A stretch of DNA of 38,645 bases from NCBI GenBank assembly GCA_937907585.1, contig CALCVH010000123.1, positions 1 to 38,645 of the forward strand. The letters are read 5' to 3'. This DNA comes from an uncultured Bacillota bacterium (GTDB taxonomy: Bacteria > Bacillota_I > Bacilli_A > Izemoplasmatales > UBA1188). Position numbers and translations under genes: made by a program. Below, piece after piece: positions 7,548 through 15,728 of this stretch (position 1 is its first letter; every line of letters starts with the position of its first letter). Under the pieces are notes generated by a model. That model did not search any database. It saw only the letters and a program-made list of their open reading frames with translations, and was not told the DNA's origin.

Positions 7548-9023
7548 TTAATATTCTTTCATCATTTCTTTAATAGTAGATATTATATCTCTTGGAAGTG
7601 TTGCGTAATCTCCATATCTTTTAGATGCGATAACTCCAGCTTCTCCTAGTAGATAACATCCAGCGATAGACGCATCTATAGCGCTAGTATATCCCATTAT
7701 ACCAGCGATTAATCCAGATAATATATCTCCGCTACCGCCTTTAGATAATGCGCTCGAACCAAGATGAACAATATATAATCTATCTCTATATGAAATGATT
7801 GTTGATGTACCTTTTAATACTAATACGCACTTATATTTCTTAGTAAAATCAAGAGCGTATTTAATAGGGTCATCGAGTATTTCATCTACACTAACATTTA
7901 TCAATCTAGAAAATTCCTTAACATGCGGTGTTAAAACTATTGACGCATCAGATTCATTTATCATATTTAAATCCATTCTAGATAATGTATTTAATCCATC
8001 CGCATCTATTAATAATTTCTTTTTATAATTCTTTAGAATATATTCTAATACTAGTTCATTATCAGTTGATTCACCAATCCCCATTCCAAATGCGAGTGAG
8101 GTTAAAGAATCAATAGCGTGACTGATAGATTGTTCATCAAAAGAAAATCCACCTTTATTATTAGAATCGATTGGATACATAGTCGATTCCAATAGGTAAG
8201 GCATTATAGAATCAGCTATATCAGTTGGACAAATTACTCTAGATACTCCTCCACCAACAATTAAACTTGATACAGCTAAATTAGATAATTTAACTGAACC
8301 ACTATAGTTATATGAGCCACCCATTACTCCTATATACCCATATGTTCCTTTATGAGAATTATAGTTTCTAGTTTTAAATACCTTTTTAAGATCTGATTTT
8401 TCTACTACATAATATGAATAATCATCATATTTTTCATCTAGTTCAATAACTACTAATTCCTCAAAATAATCCTTAGCGTCATTTAAGAAATTACCAGTTT
8501 TAGCGTATCCCATACATACAGTTAAATTAGAAATGATAGCGTTATCTGCTTTACCATTATTAATATCTAATCCTGAATTTATATCTATAGATAATACATA
8601 AATATTAGAATCATTTATAATGTTTATAATATTCCTAATTTCATCATTCATTTCTCTATTTTCATTAAGCATAGATTCAACTATGGTTTCATAATTTAAT
8701 AGATTAAAGTCACTTTTATAAACATATACAGGTATATATAAATCAATACATTTAGATAAATAATCAATAACATTACTATTATTAATTGGTGATACTTGTA
8801 ATATAGATACATCAACGCCTCTACTCTTTAAAAGTAACGCAAAAGATAATGAAAATACAGATTCATTAGAATCACCAATTATCACAAGTGTTTTATTATT
8901 TATTTTTGAATAATTATAAATCGCTAGTGATGCTTTATAATAGAACTCATCTTTATTTTTAACATTATTGCGATACTTATTTATATAAGTATCACTCATT
9001 TCTTTAGATAACACTTTAATCAT
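7548..9023 (-). CDS. nnr: Bifunctional NAD(P)H-hydrate repair enzyme (epimerase/dehydratase)
   Basis: Repairs hydrated NAD(P)H. Residues 1-205 form a YjeF_N (epimerase) domain and residues 215-491 a ribokinase-like ADP-dependent dehydratase. The C-terminal half is intact: HKGTYGYIGVMGGS (about 224-237), LLIDADGLNTLS, VLTPHVKEFSRL and the catalytic GGSGD (429-433). In the N-terminal half SIDINSGLD and the later Lys-Thr-Gly are kept. The glycine-rich GNNGGDG loop, however, is replaced by GDSNESVFS, so epimerase activity is doubtful. The ATG at 9023 lacks a ribosome binding site. A TGTTATAAT extended -10 ends six bases before it, so translation from a leaderless mRNA is likely. gltX follows. Confidence 0.88.
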   Translation of the reverse strand: MIKVLSKEMSDTYINKYRNNVKNKDEFYYKASLAIYNYSKINNKTLVIIGDSNESVFSLSFALLLKSRGVDVSILQVSPINNSNVIDYLSKCIDLYIPVYVYKSDFNLLNYETIVESMLNENREMNDEIRNIINIINDSNIYVLSIDINSGLDINNGKADNAIISNLTVCMGYAKTGNFLNDAKDYFEELVVIELDEKYDDYSYYVVEKSDLKKVFKTRNYNSHKGTYGYIGVMGGSYNYSGSVKLSNLAVSSLIVGGGVSRVICPTDIADSIMPYLLESTMYPIDSNNKGGFSFDEQSISHAIDSLTSLAFGMGIGESTDNELVLEYILKNYKKKLLIDADGLNTLSRMDLNMINESDASIVLTPHVKEFSRLINVSVDEILDDPIKYALDFTKKYKCVLVLKGTSTIISYRDRLYIVHLGSSALSKGGSGDILSGLIAGIMGYTSAIDASIAGCYLLGEAGVIASKRYGDYATLPRDIISTIKEMMKEY

Positions 9024-9029
9024 ACAAAT

Positions 9030-9038
9030 ATTATAACA
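9030..9038 (-). promoter_or_regulatory. Extended -10 promoter of nnr, predicted leaderless
   Basis: TGTTATAAT on the minus strand is a perfect extended -10. Its end is 6 bases from the nnr ATG, placing transcription start at or next to the start codon. Confidence 0.55.
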
Positions 9039-9058
9039 TTATTTAGTTCATTTGTTCT

Positions 9059-9086
9059 TGCATATATTTTTTTAATGTGTTATTAT
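9059..9086 (+). promoter_or_regulatory. Promoter of the tRNA-Gln/tRNA-Leu unit
   Basis: TTGCAT (9059-9064) and TATTAT (9081-9086) with a 16-bp spacer and a TG extension. The tRNA-Gln begins 13 bases after the -10. It is back-to-back with the nnr promoter. Confidence 0.6.
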
Positions 9087-9099
9087 ATTTAAGGCACAC

Positions 9100-9174
9100 A
9101 GGACCGTAGCCAAGTGGTTAAGGCAATGGACTTTGACTCCATCATCGAAGGTTCGAATCCTTCCGGCCCTGCCA
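9100..9174 (+). tRNA. tRNA-Gln (UUG)
   Basis: Cloverleaf with anticodon stem ATGGA/TCCAT and loop CTTTGAC (anticodon TTG), T-arm GAAGG-TTCGAAT-CCTTC and an encoded terminal GCCA. The acceptor AGGACCG pairs with CGGCCCT except for an A4-C69 mismatch. First gene of a two-tRNA unit. Confidence 0.92.
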
Positions 9175-9179
9175 AACTT

Positions 9180-9264
9180 GCGGGTATGGCGAAACTGGCA
9201 GACGCGTAAGATTTAGGTTCTTATGTCGAGAGGCGTGCAGGTTCAAGTCCTGTTACCCGCACCA
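9180..9264 (+). tRNA. tRNA-Leu (UAG)
   Basis: An 85-nt class II tRNA with a long variable arm. Acceptor GCGGGTA/TACCCGC, anticodon stem TAAGA/TCTTA with loop TTTAGGT (anticodon TAG, reads CUN), T-arm GCAGG-TTCAAGT-CCTGT, and encoded CCA. It follows tRNA-Gln by 5 bases. Confidence 0.94.
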
Positions 9265-9279
9265 CTTAATTAATAAAAC

Positions 9280-9306
9280 AACCGCCTGATGTGGCGGTTT
9301 TTATTT
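9280..9306 (+). terminator. Rho-independent terminator of the tRNA unit
   Basis: AACCGCC-TGATGT-GGCGGTT followed by TTTATTT, 15 bases after tRNA-Leu. Confidence 0.88.
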
Positions 9307-9870
9307 GTACCTACGGAAAATTGGGTTGGTTGGTAAAAAACACGTAAGCGGAAATGATTTCCAGACTCGAACACCTGAACGAAATGTATTATCATCTAAT
9401 TATGGAAGATTTTTTAAATGCATTTCTAAAGTCTTTTCTTGCCTGTTCGTGCATTTTTAATAGTTCAAGGTGTGTAATTTCTTTTTCTTAGGAAAAAGTC
9501 GTTTCTGGAAGAAAATAGAAAGTGGTATAGTGATTATTTTTTCTACTGTAAATGGTAGAAATAAGAATTGTACTTGCCAAGAAAAGTAAACATAAAAAGT
9601 TTTTTTCTTTTAATTATCATTTTTAAAAGTATTCATATTTGAATTTTTTGTTTCATTTTCATTTATAGAAGTAGACATTTTTGATAATACAACTTTTTTT
9701 CTTATTAACATTACTCTCAGAATTACTTACTACTATAGGTATTAAAAATATTATTAAGTGATTATCTAACTTTATATAATAAGATTATTCTTTGACTACA
9801 TCTATCTATTTGAATAGATAGAGTTTTAACTATAATTATGTTATATTTTAAGAAGAATAATTCCTTTATT
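9307..9870. other. Gene-free AT-rich interval with minor remnants
   Basis: No credible gene is seen in this interval. On the minus strand 9392-9454 a 20-codon frame opens at ATG, with a Lys/Arg-rich helical peptide continuing from upstream codons that lack a start. It reads like the tail of a decayed gene. A small hairpin TTTCTAC/GTAGAAA lies near 9540-9562. The rest is A/T-rich sequence before the two-component promoter. Confidence 0.35.
9802..9821. promoter_or_regulatory. Perfect 9-bp dyad upstream of the response-regulator gene
   Basis: CTATCTATT-TG-AATAGATAG is a perfect inverted repeat with a 2-base centre, about 100 bases before the start codon at 9925. With so short a loop it is more likely a protein-binding site than an RNA hairpin. 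Confidence 0.35.
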
Positions 9871-9904
9871 TTTTTAAGTTATTTTTAAGTAACGATAATA
9901 TAAT
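9871..9904 (+). promoter_or_regulatory. Two-component promoter with response-regulator direct repeat (box A)
   Basis: Two 11-bp direct repeats, TTTTTAAGTTA and TTTTTAAGTAA (9871-9892), lie 9 bases (counted from the AAG) before a perfect TATAAT (9899-9904). OmpR-type regulators bind 10-11-bp direct repeats at this position. The same arrangement occurs before the VTC gene. Confidence 0.6.
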
Positions 9905-9924
9905 TAATGTGAGGAGGAACAAAA

Positions 9925-10602
9925 ATGAGGATACTAATTGCGGAAGACGATAAAGATTTAGCTAAAGCGTTAAAAAGAGTTCTTGAGATATCAGAATATG
10001 AAGTCGTTAATGCATATAACGGATTAGAAGCTTTAGATACCGCATCTACTAATAAGTTTGATCTAATCATATTAGATGTTATGATGCCGAAGATGAACGG
10101 ATATGAAGTAGCTAAATCGTTAAGGAACTATAAAAACTATACTCCTATCATAATGTTGACTGCTAGAAGTGAAACTGATGATAAAGTATTAGGCCTTGAT
10201 AGTGGCGCTGATGACTATTTAACTAAGCCTTTCCAAATCAAAGAATTGCTAGCGAGAATAAGAGCTCTTATTAGGCGCAATAGTGGAATAGATAATAATG
10301 AATTAATATATGATGATATAACACTTAATTCATCAACATATGAATTATCATCAGTAAAAGGAAAAGTTAGATTAACATCAAAAGAATTCAGTATGATGAA
10401 ATGTTTTATCACTTATTCTAATAGTTTATTATCCACTGAAAGACTAATGGAATTGGTTTGGGATTATGATAGTGAAGCTGAGATAAATGTTGTATGGGCA
10501 TATATCTCATCATTAAGAAAAAAAATAAATCAAATCGGTTCAAGAAATACTATCCAAGCTGTAAGAGGTGTTGGATATAAAATAGGAGGAAATGATGATT
10601 AA
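9925..10602 (+). CDS. OmpR/PhoB-family response regulator
   Basis: A 225-residue cytosolic regulator. The receiver domain (1-115) has the acidic pocket AEDD (6-9), phospho-acceptor Asp51 in ILDVMMPKMNG, Thr79 and Lys101 in TKPF. The C-terminal winged helix (about 130-225) has the family marks LTSKEFSMMKCF and VWAYISSLRKKI. GAGGAGG precedes the ATG. The last codons overlap the histidine kinase start, so the two are translationally coupled. It probably controls its own promoter and that of the VTC/DUF4956 genes, since both carry the same direct repeat. The signal is unknown. Confidence 0.93.
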   Translation: MRILIAEDDKDLAKALKRVLEISEYEVVNAYNGLEALDTASTNKFDLIILDVMMPKMNGYEVAKSLRNYKNYTPIIMLTARSETDDKVLGLDSGADDYLTKPFQIKELLARIRALIRRNSGIDNNELIYDDITLNSSTYELSSVKGKVRLTSKEFSMMKCFITYSNSLLSTERLMELVWDYDSEAEINVVWAYISSLRKKINQIGSRNTIQAVRGVGYKIGGNDD

Positions 10603-11842
10603 GAAATTAAGATTTAAGTTTATTCTCATTTCTACTCTATCTATATTTTTACTTTTGTCACTTATCCTTTTATCAGTTAATATATCTAACTATAATAAGG
10701 TCGCAAGAGAGGCTGATAGATTCACTTATGATATTGCGGTTAATGGTGAACTAACTAATGATAATTTAACTCCACCAATGAATGGAGGGGCACCTAATCC
10801 TAATCAGAATGAAAATGGGCCAAGAATTGGTGATATCAGAAGAGAAGCTATGTTCGATACTAGATACTTCTTAGTTAAATTTGATAGCGATTCTAATGTT
10901 ATAGAAACTAAAACTGATAGAATCGCATCAGTAAACGAGGCTCAAGCAATCGATATCGCAACAAACCAACTAAGTAAAAAAGCTTCTACAGGTTGGTATA
11001 AAGATTATAGATTTAGAGTATATGAAGATAGCTCTACTTCTACTACTACTATTGTATATGTAGATTATGAAAGAGAATTAGCGCCATCAAGAACAGTTTT
11101 AATCTCATCATTCATTGTAGGATCAGTTGGCATAGTAATCGCATTCGTTCTTATATTCTTTATTTCAAATATTGTAGTTAAACCAGTTGATGATGCGTTT
11201 AAGAAACAAAAACACTTTATATCTAACGCATCACATGAACTAAAAACTCCAATCACTATAATTAGCGCAAACAACCAGATATTAGAAATTGAATATGGTG
11301 AGAACGAGTCTATTGATACAATCAATAGACAGGTTAGAAAATTATCTAATATGATTCAAGAATTAAATAATCTATCTAGATTAGATGAGATGGATAAATT
11401 ATCAGAATTCGCTAAATTCAATTTGTCTAATGCGGCGACTGAAGTTGTCGAACCATATAGCGAGATATTTAAGAAAGAAAATAAGACATTAAATATTAAT
11501 ATTGATAGTGATATTGAATATAAAGGCAATGAATTATTGATAAAAGGGCTAATATCAACTATTATGGATAATTCTTTAAAATATTCAGTAAGTTACGCTA
11601 CATTTACTGTAACTAAAGATAATGAAAGAATAATCATAGAATCTAAAAATGATGCGACAGAACTAAAGAATGGTAATCTAAATGATGTATTTGAAAGATT
11701 CTATAGAACTGATGAAGCAAGAGCGAATTATGAAGGTTCAGGAATCGGACTATCAATCGCTAAAGAGGTAGTTAATCTCCATAAAGGTAGAATATCTGCG
11801 TATGGAGAAAACAACAACTTTAATATAAAAGTAGAATTATAA
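10595..11842 (+). CDS. Membrane sensor histidine kinase
   Basis: Partner of the response regulator. Membrane helices lie at about 7-30 and 167-192 and enclose an extracytoplasmic region of about 135 residues, which includes a Pro/Asn/Gly-rich patch. The dimerisation box is SNASHELKTP (phospho-acceptor His at about residue 214). The ATPase part has an N-box (MDNSLKYS) and G2 box (GSGIGLSIAKEV), with the F-box VFERFYRTDEAR. The G1 motif reads NDAT rather than DxG, a slight departure. Two ATGs are adjacent; that at 10595 is better spaced from GGAGG (10585-10589) than the one at 10592. The gene overlaps the regulator by 8 bases. Confidence 0.9.
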   Translation: MIKKLRFKFILISTLSIFLLLSLILLSVNISNYNKVAREADRFTYDIAVNGELTNDNLTPPMNGGAPNPNQNENGPRIGDIRREAMFDTRYFLVKFDSDSNVIETKTDRIASVNEAQAIDIATNQLSKKASTGWYKDYRFRVYEDSSTSTTTIVYVDYERELAPSRTVLISSFIVGSVGIVIAFVLIFFISNIVVKPVDDAFKKQKHFISNASHELKTPITIISANNQILEIEYGENESIDTINRQVRKLSNMIQELNNLSRLDEMDKLSEFAKFNLSNAATEVVEPYSEIFKKENKTLNINIDSDIEYKGNELLIKGLISTIMDNSLKYSVSYATFTVTKDNERIIIESKNDATELKNGNLNDVFERFYRTDEARANYEGSGIGLSIAKEVVNLHKGRISAYGENNNFNIKVEL

Positions 11843-11855
11843 AATTTTATTTGAA

Positions 11856-11889
11856 TTTTTAAGTTCCTTTTAAGTTGAACAAATATAAT
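11856..11889 (+). promoter_or_regulatory. VTC operon promoter with response-regulator direct repeat (box B)
   Basis: Direct repeats TTTTTAAGTTC and CTTTTAAGTTG (11856-11877) stand 9 bases (counted from the AAG) before TATAAT (11884-11889). Sequence and spacing match box A at 9871, so the adjacent response regulator probably controls both. Confidence 0.62.
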
Positions 11890-11910
11890 TATTAAAAAGG
11901 AGGAAAGACT

Positions 11911-12624
11911 ATGGGACAGTTCCAACAGGTATTCGAAAGATATGAACTAAAATATATCCTTACACACGATGAGTATCTATGGATTAAGAATGAACTGCTT
12001 AACTATATGAAAGTTGATAAATACGGTATCGCAACAATCCAATCTATATATTTTGATACTCCATCATTCTTGCTCATTAGAACATCTATGGAAAAGCCTA
12101 AATTTAAAGAAAAATTGAGGCTTAGAAGTTATGGCCTAGCTAGTCCTGATACTCCTTGTTTCTTTGAAATAAAAAGAAAAGCGTGTGGACTAGTATACAA
12201 AAGACGTATACCAGTTAAAGAACAGATCGCTAAAGACTTTATGAATTATAAAGGAGAATTCAAAGATTCACAAATATCTAGAGAATTAACATATTTTAGA
12301 AATCACTATAAAGACTTAATACCTCAAGTATTAGTTATCTATGAAAGAGAATCATTCTATAAAGAAAATAGTGAAGTTAGAGTAACTTTTGATTTTAACC
12401 CTAGATATAGAACTACTGATCTTAATCTTCATACATCGTTAGATGGTTCACCTTTACTTAATGATGATAGAGTACTAATGGAGATTAAGGTGTTGCACAA
12501 CATGCCTTTATGGCTAACATCAATATTAACTAGAGGAAAAATAAGAAAAGGATCAATTTCCAAATACGGAGAAGCATACAAAAGAGAAAAGGAATTACAT
12601 AACTGGAGGTTAACAAATGTTTGA
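11911..12624 (+). CDS. VTC-domain polyphosphate polymerase-like protein
   Basis: A 237-residue cytosolic protein of the VTC superfamily, whose eukaryotic members make polyphosphate inside a beta-tunnel. The basic tunnel residues are visible: FERYELKY (8-15), SIYFDT (45-50), KLRLRSY (68-74), FEIKRK (85-90), YKRR (96-99), MEIKV (190-194) and ISKYG (216-220). It therefore looks catalytically complete, and polyphosphate or a related triphosphate substrate is inferred. GGAGG lies 7 bases before the ATG. The DUF4956 gene overlaps its end by 8 bases. Bacterial VTC and DUF4956 genes are known to occur together, often with CotH, which is absent here. Confidence 0.85.
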   Translation: MGQFQQVFERYELKYILTHDEYLWIKNELLNYMKVDKYGIATIQSIYFDTPSFLLIRTSMEKPKFKEKLRLRSYGLASPDTPCFFEIKRKACGLVYKRRIPVKEQIAKDFMNYKGEFKDSQISRELTYFRNHYKDLIPQVLVIYERESFYKENSEVRVTFDFNPRYRTTDLNLHTSLDGSPLLNDDRVLMEIKVLHNMPLWLTSILTRGKIRKGSISKYGEAYKREKELHNWRLTNV

Positions 12625-13294
12625 TTCATTATTCAATAATATAGAAAATACATTCTTAGCTTTTATCATCATATTACTAGTAGCGCTTGTGCTCGGCACA
12701 TTAAACACATTTATTCTATCTTTTGGACTAAATAGTTCAAAAAAATTCTTTGTGACAAATTCTATTATGACAGCTGTTATCGCAGTAGCTTTAGCGCTCG
12801 TTAGCGGTTCAACAGGCATCGCAATAGGAATCGCCGCAGTAGGAATTGGACTATTAAGATTTAGAAGTGTACAAGCTACATCTTCTGAAATCGCAGCTTT
12901 ATTTATTAATATTATTGCGGGTGTGATATTAGGAGCTGGATATATATTCTTTAGTGTAGTATTCTCACTTCTTCTTACATTCACATTCTTATTACTTTCT
13001 AAATTAAATATCTTCATTCATAAAAATAGTAATAAAGAATTAATAGTAAAAGTTACTATCCCTGAAGATTTAAACTATGTAGATGAATTCAAAGAAACAT
13101 TTGAACATTATACAAAAGAATATGAATATATAAAAGTTAAAACATCCGATATGGGATCTTTATATAAATTAAGTGTTAGAGTATTATTAAAAGATCCAAA
13201 TGAATCTAAAGCATTACTAGATGAAATTAGACAAAAAAACGGCAATATGGAAGTAGCCATAATGCCATATTCAGAAACACAACAAACATTATAA
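12617..13294 (+). CDS. DUF4956 integral membrane protein
   Basis: 225 residues. Four hydrophobic helices occupy about 10-36, 46-64, 66-82 and 92-130. They include the family mark GIGLLRFRS (about 76-84). A soluble C-terminal domain of about 85 residues with alternating beta/alpha pattern follows (KELIVKVTIPEDL onward). The function of the family is unknown. Its regular pairing with VTC-domain enzymes suggests a membrane partner, perhaps moving or anchoring polyphosphate synthesis. GGAGG precedes the ATG, with an 8-base overlap with the VTC gene. A bidirectional terminator follows at once. Confidence 0.85.
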   Translation: MFDSLFNNIENTFLAFIIILLVALVLGTLNTFILSFGLNSSKKFFVTNSIMTAVIAVALALVSGSTGIAIGIAAVGIGLLRFRSVQATSSEIAALFINIIAGVILGAGYIFFSVVFSLLLTFTFLLLSKLNIFIHKNSNKELIVKVTIPEDLNYVDEFKETFEHYTKEYEYIKVKTSDMGSLYKLSVRVLLKDPNESKALLDEIRQKNGNMEVAIMPYSETQQTL

Positions 13295-13319
13295 AAACAG
13301 GTCAAACACCCTGTTTTTA
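13293..13319. terminator. Bidirectional terminator between DUF4956 and the ROK gene
   Basis: AAAAACAGG-loop-CCTGTTTTT with T-runs on both strands. It begins inside the DUF4956 stop codon and ends at the stop of the convergent ROK gene, so it can close both operons. Confidence 0.85.
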
Positions 13320-14516
13320 TTATATTATTGACTTAGTTTCACTCTTTAATGCAGTAGAACATCCAGTATATACAGCGCCTAATATAGTATATTCGTTTCC
13401 ACTAAGAGAAAAGAGTACTCTTGTACTATTATTAATATTTAAAGCTTTATTAAACGCTTTAAAATAATCTTCACCGAAATCTACAATTTCACCTGATATT
13501 ATCACAGTATCTAAATCCATAAAATATACTATGTTTTTAACGAATCTCGCGAGAATCGTAGCGTGAGAATTAACTACTTCAACAGTAAATTTATCTTTCT
13601 TCTTATATGATTCAACAATATCAGCGATATCAACTTTTCCATCTTCATTAAGTTTTAATGAAGTTTCTTTTAAATAGTTAACGCCCTTAACGATAGCGCG
13701 TCTAAGCGACAAGACTGAAAGAATTGAATCAGTATAGTTATCCTCTTCATAGAATAGTTGAAGGTTATTGTTGTTAGAGAATTGAAGATTAGTTAACATT
13801 AAACCTATTTCACCGCTAAATCCATGGGAACCTTCATATACCTTACCATCTATTAGTATTCCTGCACCTAATCCAATTCCGCAGTGAATCATACACGCAT
13901 TTTTTATTGTTTTACCTTCATTATTATAAATCTTATAACCTAACATTTCTAAGTTGATATCGTTCTTCACAACTACATCAACTTTGAATCTATCATTGAA
14001 CATTTTATATAGGTTAATATCTTTATAATTATGGTATCTTGGAGCTTGAGAAAAATATCCAGTTTTACTATCTATTTTACCTGGAGTAGCGATACTTATA
14101 CATTTAAGATCTAAATTATCTTTCTTAAATTTTATTATGTGTTCGTCTATTATTTCATAGATTCTATTAAAAGTTTTATCGCTTATTTTATATTCGAATT
14201 CTATTCTTTCTTCATCTATTAAGTTTGCGTAAAAATCAGTAAATCTAACTAGTGGATTAAGTGGAGAAAAATCTATTGCGACAATAAAACCCATTCTTTT
14301 AGAGATTTTGAGTTTTATACCGCCTCTTCCTAAAGTATTATTTGTTCTTTCAAGAATCTTATCATCTATTAACTCACGACAAATATTCGCAATAGCGGTA
14401 TTGCTGATGTTTAGTTCTCTTGCGAGTTCTGAATAAGTCATTTCTTTTTGAGTTAATAGATTAAGAATCTTTTCTTTGTTTCTTTTTCTAATATACTTTT
14501 GGTTTCTTCCTTCCAT
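13320..14516 (-). CDS. ROK-family transcriptional repressor
   Basis: 398 residues. An N-terminal winged helix (about 15-70: MTYSELARELNISNTAIANICRELI) is followed by a ROK sugar-kinase-like fold with VKNDINLE (Asp kept) and GLGAGILIDGKVYEGSHGFSGEIG. The usual zinc motif CxCGxxGCLE and the His after GEIG are missing, so this is a zinc-free ROK regulator. Such proteins sense a sugar and repress catabolic operons (NagC/XylR group). It is the last gene of the 11-gene operon, so it probably regulates its own transcription. The perfect dyad between -35 and -10 at 30078-30093 is the best candidate operator. AAGGTGGAG precedes the ATG. Confidence 0.88.
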   Translation of the reverse strand: MEGRNQKYIRKRNKEKILNLLTQKEMTYSELARELNISNTAIANICRELIDDKILERTNNTLGRGGIKLKISKRMGFIVAIDFSPLNPLVRFTDFYANLIDEERIEFEYKISDKTFNRIYEIIDEHIIKFKKDNLDLKCISIATPGKIDSKTGYFSQAPRYHNYKDINLYKMFNDRFKVDVVVKNDINLEMLGYKIYNNEGKTIKNACMIHCGIGLGAGILIDGKVYEGSHGFSGEIGLMLTNLQFSNNNNLQLFYEEDNYTDSILSVLSLRRAIVKGVNYLKETSLKLNEDGKVDIADIVESYKKKDKFTVEVVNSHATILARFVKNIVYFMDLDTVIISGEIVDFGEDYFKAFNKALNINNSTRVLFSLSGNEYTILGAVYTGCSTALKSETKSII

Positions 14517-14528
14517 AAATACTCCACC

Positions 14529-15728
14529 TTATTGATAATATAGATGCTTAACTACTAGTTCTCCATTACTAATATTTATTAAAGTACCACCTAACATATA
14601 TTGAAGGTTTGAGTCATATGTGCCAGTCTTAGTTCCATATGTATAGCGGATTCCTTCATAAACTACAGATATATTATTCTTGTGTTCATGACCAAAGAAA
14701 AATCCTAAGGTACCATACTTTTTAGCGAGATTAACCAATTTATATTCTGCATCAAGCAGTGAACCAAAATCAACCATTAAATATCCAAAATCTTCATCAG
14801 AGTTTGGATCTAACTTAATAGGCTTAAATTGTCCTCCTATAGGTTTACCACCTGAATATAATGAATATCCATGTCTTTCACTTAAATAATCATGTTTTTC
14901 ATATAAAGCATCCGCAAATGATTTTACTGATATATGAGAATAAATAGTATTTGGAACATTTTCACCATTATTATATTCTTTTAATTCTTGATTAGTTCTT
15001 TCAAACCATTCTAACTGTTTAGGATAATAACCTGCAGTTTTATATACTACGTTATCATCATCTTGAGAAAATGTACATCCATTAGAATCCATCATAAATA
15101 ATACAGAATTAAGCTTTCCTTTATTTAAAATAGCGACAGAATAATTAGAATTTCCTTCTACATTTCCTCTTTTAAATAAAGAATATTCTGCATCTTCATA
15201 TTGTTTAATAGTCCAATCGATTCCCTTAGTTGTTTCATTATCATGGTTACCAAATACAGCGCACCATGGTATTTTATAGCTATCCATCTTTTTTATTAAC
15301 TTTTCTAGTGATGTACCTGAATCATCAAATTCACCATATACGTTATCGCCAGTCAATACAATTAAATCAGGTTTAGATGCGTTAACCGCAAAGTCCATAT
15401 ATTTAAATGCGTTCTCATCAATTGTATCAGTATCCCATTTTTCATATTCTAACTGACTTAACCTATTACTATATCTTGATTGTCTTGAATCAATAATTTG
15501 TATATCTGTTAGTTGTAATATTTTAACTTCACTATCAGAATCTATATCAAGTATAAAATCTACAATATCACTTAATTCTTTTTTCATAGTTGTTTCTTCT
15601 TTATCGCTTATAGAATCAGTAGGTATGTTTGTTGTTGTGATGGATATATCTGTTTCTTTTTTATTACAACTAGATAAAGAAAATGATAATAACAAAGTTA
15701 TTATAAACAATAATATTTTCTTATTCAT
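14529..15728 (-). CDS. Lipoprotein metallophosphoesterase (DxQ type), copy 1
   Basis: 399 residues with a lipobox (SLSSC, Cys21), so it is tethered outside the membrane. The calcineurin-like metal site is complete but unusual at the first motif: LTDIQ (Asp75-x-Gln77) replaces D-x-H. GDN (127-129), GNHDN (160-164), SH (His265) and GHEH (346-349) follow. The linker after the lipobox is Thr/Asp-rich. It is a clear paralogue of the upstream neighbour, whose end it overlaps by 8 bases. The family splits phosphomonoesters or diesters; the substrate is not known. Its place inside a sugar-import operon suggests removing phosphate from an extracellular glycan or glycan fragment (inference). Confidence 0.88.
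   Translation of the reverse strand: MNKKILLFIITLLLSFSLSSCNKKETDISITTTNIPTDSISDKEETTMKKELSDIVDFILDIDSDSEVKILQLTDIQIIDSRQSRYSNRLSQLEYEKWDTDTIDENAFKYMDFAVNASKPDLIVLTGDNVYGEFDDSGTSLEKLIKKMDSYKIPWCAVFGNHDNETTKGIDWTIKQYEDAEYSLFKRGNVEGNSNYSVAILNKGKLNSVLFMMDSNGCTFSQDDDNVVYKTAGYYPKQLEWFERTNQELKEYNNGENVPNTIYSHISVKSFADALYEKHDYLSERHGYSLYSGGKPIGGQFKPIKLDPNSDEDFGYLMVDFGSLLDAEYKLVNLAKKYGTLGFFFGHEHKNNISVVYEGIRYTYGTKTGTYDSNLQYMLGGTLINISNGELVVKHLYYQ

Noticed and set aside
9307..9870. Integrated element at the tRNA-Leu 3' end
   Set aside because: No integrase gene and no direct repeat of the tRNA 3' end were found in the window.
12610..13017. Minus-strand 135-codon frame
   Set aside because: It lies fully opposite the DUF4956 membrane protein and consists of antisense hydrophobic codons.
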